Program-made: the position numbers and the translations under genes
Assembly (NCBI GenBank): GCA_001548435.1
Contig: AP017308.1
Span: 4,225,030-4,289,029, forward strand
DNA from: Leptolyngbya sp. NIES-3755
GTDB taxonomy: Bacteria; Cyanobacteriota; Cyanobacteriia; Leptolyngbyales; Leptolyngbyaceae
Direction: 5' to 3'
DNA: 64,000 bases
Notes under the pieces: generated by a model
Database searches by the model: none
What the model saw: only the letters and a program-made list of their open reading frames with translations
What the model was told of the DNA's origin: nothing
Shown here: positions 60,407 through 64,000 of the stretch, in pieces
Layout: every line of letters starts with the position of its first letter
Position numbering within the stretch: the first letter of the stretch is position 1

Positions 60407-61761
60407 TTCCCAAGCTTTTGGCAGAACGCTATGAAATTCAGCAGCAATTGGGGAATCAAACTGGAAGAAGAACATTCTTAGCACTCGATCGACAAACGAA
60501 CAGTCAAGTCATTATCAAAGTGCTACTGCTTGGAGATGACTTCGAGTGGCAGGACTTAAAGCTATTTGAACGAGAAGCAGAGATTCTGAAAACGATGGAG
60601 CATCCTGCAATTCCGCGTTACCTAGACTATCTAGAGCTACAAGAACCTAACGGATTTGCATTAGTTCAAACTTATATCGAAGCTCGATCGCTAGAAGACC
60701 ATCTTAGATCTGGACGAACATTTAGCGAAACTGAGGTAGAAACATTAGCACGATCACTGCTTGCAATTCTAAGCTACTTACACAATCACACTCCGCCGAT
60801 CATTCATCGAGACATTAAGCCGAGCAATATTCTATTAAGCGATCGTACTGCTCATTCACCGGGTACAGTCTATCTAGTTGATTTTGGTTCAGTCCAAACG
60901 ATCGCAGCCCAAACAGGCGGAACAATTACGATCGTCGGAACTTACGGTTATATGCCGCCTGAGCAATTCGGTGGACGAGTCAGCGCAGCATCCGATCTCT
61001 ACAGTTTAGGAGCAACTTTAATCTATCTACTAACTGGAAGAAATCCCGTAGAACTTCCGCAAGCTAATTTCCAGATCCAATTCCGATCGCTCATTAACAT
61101 TCGTTCTCAGTTCGCAGATTGGTTAGAGTGGATGACAGAACCCGCTCTGAATCGGCGTTTTACTTCGGCTGATGAAGCACTGAGCGCATTAGATGAACCG
61201 CATCCAAGAACGATCGCTGCTCCCATCGTTCGGACTCAACCTGCACCGACTAATCGAGTTTCAACTAGCTCCAGTGCGAACACATTAAATGTTCAAATTC
61301 GTCAGGAAAATGGGGAGTTTTTAGCACAAGCAGTTCTTACCGTTACGACTTTGATCGTATTTTGGATGACGATCGGTTCATTCTGCGGATTTGTCGCTTC
61401 TGCATCTGTACTGCAACCGATGTTATTGGGAATTGGCGCGATCGCATCATTCATCTTAATTCCAATTCTCCAAAACCAAGAAGTCATTCTCACACCGACG
61501 AAACTCTACTGGAAATCAGTGCTTTTTGGCTTGAAGTGGAATCGAACCAAACCACTCTCAACGCCTTCGATCCGGCAAATCCTTCTCACCTATCAACAAA
61601 TAAATGGTGTGCGTCAAGCCATTAAACTCACAATTGTTGCAGAAACAAGGCAGATTACCATCGACGATCGACAATTGACCAGTGCCGAACTGATTTGGAT
61701 TGCACAACAACTCAGTCAATGGTTAGGAATTCCGATCGCAGAATCCGGGAATACTGAGTAG
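60403..61761 (+). CDS. Ser/Thr protein kinase with C-terminal membrane helices (second of pair)
   Basis: About 452 residues from ATG 60403 (MIPKLLAERYEIQQQLG). Kinase motifs are VIIKVLLLG, IHRDIKPSNILL, LVDFGSVQ, GTYGYMPPEQFGG. The kinase domain is about 45 per cent alike by eye to the upstream gene, so the two arose by tandem duplication. The C-terminus differs: after a Pro/Thr/Ser linker it has two helices (VLTVTTLIVFWMTIGSFCGFVAS, MLLGIGAIASFILIPIL) followed by a beta-rich domain of 110 residues that I do not recognise (PTKLYWKSVLFGLKWNRTK). Probably senses an envelope signal. Confidence 0.92.
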   Translation: MIPKLLAERYEIQQQLGNQTGRRTFLALDRQTNSQVIIKVLLLGDDFEWQDLKLFEREAEILKTMEHPAIPRYLDYLELQEPNGFALVQTYIEARSLEDHLRSGRTFSETEVETLARSLLAILSYLHNHTPPIIHRDIKPSNILLSDRTAHSPGTVYLVDFGSVQTIAAQTGGTITIVGTYGYMPPEQFGGRVSAASDLYSLGATLIYLLTGRNPVELPQANFQIQFRSLINIRSQFADWLEWMTEPALNRRFTSADEALSALDEPHPRTIAAPIVRTQPAPTNRVSTSSSANTLNVQIRQENGEFLAQAVLTVTTLIVFWMTIGSFCGFVASASVLQPMLLGIGAIASFILIPILQNQEVILTPTKLYWKSVLFGLKWNRTKPLSTPSIRQILLTYQQINGVRQAIKLTIVAETRQITIDDRQLTSAELIWIAQQLSQWLGIPIAESGNTE

Positions 61762-61780
61762 ATGTTTTGAGGATGGATTC

Positions 61781-62914
61781 TTGAGTGACGATCGTGCGTT
61801 TTGGTTAGCCTGGTCAAAAATTCCGGGTGTTGGAGCCGTTTTACAAAAAAGAATTCACACGGAGTTTGGTAGCTTAAAAACAGCTTGGACAGCAGCACCA
61901 GAAGAATTAGAAACCGTTGAGGGAATTGGTCAGCAAAGCGCGATCGCAATCTGCCAACATCGGAATAAATTGAATATCGATCGCATTCTCAAAGACCACG
62001 AATCCCAGAATTTTCTCACTCCTGCTGATTCGGACTATCCTCAGTTACTCGCTGAAATCCCTGATCCGCCTCCGGTGCTTTACTATCGCGGACAGGTTGA
62101 ACTGATTCGAGAACTCGATCGCCAATGTGGAATTGCGATCGTTGGTACTCGTGAACCTTCAGACTATGGCAGACGTTGGACACGTAAACTCAGTACAACA
62201 CTGGCACAGCATGGATTTATCGTACTTTCTGGATTGGCAGATGGCATTGATGCGGAAGCTCATCGAAGTTGTCTAGACGTTGGAGGGAAAACGATCGCAG
62301 TTCTTGGAACCGGAGTCGATCTGGTTTATCCTGCTAAAAATCGCCGCTTGTATGAACAGCTACTAGGAACTGGACTGGCTCTGAGCGAATATCCTGCGGG
62401 AACCCAGCCCGATCGTACTCACTTTCCTCGTCGAAATCGCATCGTTGCAGGCTTATCGCGAGCAGTCCTAGTCATTGAAGGGTCAATCAAATCTGGAGCG
62501 CTGATTACTGCAAACATGGCAAATGAATACGGGCGCGATATCTATGCGCTTCCAGGGAGTTTGGACAATCCGAGATCAGCCGCTTGCCTCAGTTTGATTA
62601 GCAGAGGCGCGCAGATTATTCTAGGCGAAGCGGAATTAATGGAACATTTAGGAACAATTCCAAAGTTGGATCAGGCGAAACAGATATCGTTACCCTTGAT
62701 CGATCTTGCTCCGGATCTTGCACAAGTGTTAGAAACAATTTCCGCGATCGCTCAACAGTCGAACTATCCTTCGGCTTCCTTCGATTCGATCGTGCAAACT
62801 ACAGAAATGCCCACGGCAACCGTATCGAGTTCGCTCTTGCAGCTAGAATTGCTCGGACTGATCACACAAGTTCCCGGAATGCGCTACCAAATTCAAGAAG
62901 TCACTTTACAATAA
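61781..62914 (+). CDS. dprA: DNA processing protein A (Smf/DprA)
   Basis: A 377-residue protein. TTG start with GAGGATGG about 10 bases upstream. N-terminal SAM/HhH-like domain (ALTKIPGVGAVLQKRI-like). Rossmann-like core: IAIVGTREPSDYGRRWTRKL, VLSGLADGIDAEAHRSCLDVGGKTIAVLGTGVDLVYPAKNRRLYEQL, RNRIVAGLSRAVLVIEGSIKSGALITANMANEYGRDIYALPGSL, and a C-terminal winged-helix segment (EMPTATVSSSLLQLELLGLI). DprA loads RecA on incoming ssDNA in transformation. It lies 19 bases after the second kinase. Confidence 0.94.
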   Translation: MSDDRAFWLAWSKIPGVGAVLQKRIHTEFGSLKTAWTAAPEELETVEGIGQQSAIAICQHRNKLNIDRILKDHESQNFLTPADSDYPQLLAEIPDPPPVLYYRGQVELIRELDRQCGIAIVGTREPSDYGRRWTRKLSTTLAQHGFIVLSGLADGIDAEAHRSCLDVGGKTIAVLGTGVDLVYPAKNRRLYEQLLGTGLALSEYPAGTQPDRTHFPRRNRIVAGLSRAVLVIEGSIKSGALITANMANEYGRDIYALPGSLDNPRSAACLSLISRGAQIILGEAELMEHLGTIPKLDQAKQISLPLIDLAPDLAQVLETISAIAQQSNYPSASFDSIVQTTEMPTATVSSSLLQLELLGLITQVPGMRYQIQEVTLQ

Positions 62915-62971
62915 GCAAAAGTTTTCGACGATTAGAAAATTTCCACGTTGCTCTACTTATTGGTTGATCGC

Positions 62972-64000
62972 ATGACCGTACCTCTGATTCTGATTGTGGA
63001 TGACAATGCCACTAATGCACGGATTCTATTTGATGTCTTGGAGGAAGCAGGATATCAACCGCTCATCGCAAAAAACGGCGAGGAAGCGTTGAGCCAATTA
63101 GAGACCGTCTCTCCAGATTTGATTTTGTTAGATGTCGTCATGCCTGAACTGGACGGATTTGAAACCTGCGATCGCATTCAGTCAAATCCCAATCTTCAAG
63201 AGATTCCGATCATTTTTATGAGTGCGCTTGCTGATGTGGGCGACAAAGCGAAAGGACTCAAGCTCGGTGCAGTCGATTACATCACAAAACCGTTTCAGTC
63301 AGAGGAAGTGCTTGCCCGTGTTCAGACCCATTTGAAACTGCGGCAGCAAACTCGGCAACTGAAGGAACTCAACGATCAGTTAGAACAGAGAGTAGAAGAA
63401 AGAACAGCAGAATTGTCTCGATCGCTGGATGAACTGCAAGCGGCACATCTTCAACTCATTCAGCGAGAAAAACTGTCCACACTGGGCGAACTTGTATCAG
63501 GAATCGGTCATGAGATTAATAATCCGCTGAATTCGATCGCGGGAAACCTCGCTCACGCTGAACAATATGTGCAGGATTTGATCAGCCATTTACAGTTGTA
63601 TCAGCGCTATTATCCTGATCCGGTTGATGAGATTGTTCAAGATGCCGAAGAGATTACACTGCCGTTTCTGACGACAGATTTGGTGAAATTACTCAATACG
63701 ATGAAGATCGCGGCTGATCGAATGACGCATATTAGTCGATCGCTGCGAACGTTTTCCCGAAGCGATTACGAAAATACGATCGATCTTCAAATTCAAGACG
63801 GATTAGATAGTACACTCTTACTTTTACAGCACCGAATCAAAGCGAATTCGCATCGTCCAGCCATTCAGATTATTCGAGATTATGTGGAACTGCCCTCGAT
63901 CAATTGTTTTCCAGGGCAGTTAAATCAGGTGTTTATGAATCTATTGGCGAATGCGATCGATGCGATTGAGGAATCTAATCGAGACAAAACCTACGCTGAA
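62972..64000 (+). CDS. Hybrid receiver-histidine kinase, cut by window edge
   Basis: 343 codons visible to the window end, no stop. Receiver domain 1-125: ILIVDDNATNARIL with the acidic pocket at D10-D11, phospho-Asp in LILLDVVMPELDG (about 55), Thr/Lys site in YITKPF. A coiled-coil linker follows (LKLRQQTRQLKELNDQLEQRVEERTAEL). Histidine kinase core: H-box GIGHEINNPLNSIAGN and N-box MNLLANAIDAI. The G boxes are beyond the edge. RR-first HKs of this type are abundant in filamentous cyanobacteria. Start ATG 62972, 57 bases after dprA. Confidence 0.92.
   Translation, partial: MTVPLILIVDDNATNARILFDVLEEAGYQPLIAKNGEEALSQLETVSPDLILLDVVMPELDGFETCDRIQSNPNLQEIPIIFMSALADVGDKAKGLKLGAVDYITKPFQSEEVLARVQTHLKLRQQTRQLKELNDQLEQRVEERTAELSRSLDELQAAHLQLIQREKLSTLGELVSGIGHEINNPLNSIAGNLAHAEQYVQDLISHLQLYQRYYPDPVDEIVQDAEEITLPFLTTDLVKLLNTMKIAADRMTHISRSLRTFSRSDYENTIDLQIQDGLDSTLLLLQHRIKANSHRPAIQIIRDYVELPSINCFPGQLNQVFMNLLANAIDAIEESNRDKTYAE

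Noticed and set aside
1..64000. Frequent GCGATCGC/GATC motifs as regulatory sites
   Set aside because: These are the HIP1-type octamers typical of many cyanobacterial genomes and are spread evenly in genes.

Overview
The window looks like a chromosomal segment of a cyanobacterium, most likely a filamentous, gas-vesicle-forming, Leptolyngbya-like type (inference; no rRNA is present to settle this). The grounds are HIP1-type GCGATCGC octamers scattered throughout, a plant/cyanobacterial zeta-carotene desaturase (CrtQ), a thylakoid-lumen CYP38/TLP40-type cyclophilin, the efp-accB pair, a cyanobacterial-type gas vesicle cluster, DUF2301 and DUF2252 proteins, and heptanucleotide short tandem repeats typical of cyanobacteria.

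Layout. 1-9.2 kb: a cut-off Rpn-type nuclease gene, a large UvrD/HelD-like helicase with an inserted nuclease-like domain, a truncated membrane gene, an SGNH hydrolase, and a compact seven-gene Mrp-type cation/proton antiporter operon on the minus strand (C-D-E-F-G-DUF4040-B), followed by a second Rpn/DUF4351 remnant. 9.3-23 kb: mostly housekeeping genes, namely heptose kinase plus family 9 glycosyltransferase, GlsB-like membrane protein, RRM protein, CrtQ, a lipoprotein, PyrE, a tRNA with CAU anticodon set among short repeats, a CNNM/CBS transporter, accB, efp and CYP38. 21.8-30.7 kb: an accessory stretch rich in small two-gene modules (PIN-type, MazF-type, HigBA-type and one decayed PIN-type), a TIR-TPR protein and an EF-G paralogue. 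30.7-47.8 kb: ThiL, MFS transporter, amidase, a deleted TonB-receptor remnant, TopA, a CPBP protease fusion, MATE, an ABC exporter, DUF2252, transglutaminase, and an FeS-type photolyase/cryptochrome with a small partner. 47.8-50 kb: a spore-photoproduct-lyase-like radical SAM gene split in two by a naturally split intein, with an HNH endonuclease gene lying in the opposite orientation between the halves. 50-53.3 kb: MmsA-type dehydrogenase, FHA protein and a frameshifted dTDP-glucose dehydratase. 53.4-58.4 kb: gas vesicle cluster gvpA-C-N-J-x-K-F/L-G, carrying a decayed IS200/IS605-type insertion. 58.4-64 kb: DUF2301 protein, two tandem Ser/Thr kinases, DprA and a hybrid receiver-histidine kinase running off the end.

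The most striking element is the 47.8-50 kb locus. The intein starts and ends exactly inside the CxxxCxxC iron-sulfur motif of the radical SAM protein, so only trans-splicing would rebuild the motif. The HNH gene overlaps the intein N-half in antisense, so that codons for HNH histidines are read on the other strand as the last residues of the N-intein. Other points of note are a winged-helix-like tail shared by GvpC and GvpN, a heptanucleotide repeat expanded in frame inside gvpC, a four-base repeat expansion that breaks rfbB, and a signal peptide joined directly to the last strands of a TonB receptor.
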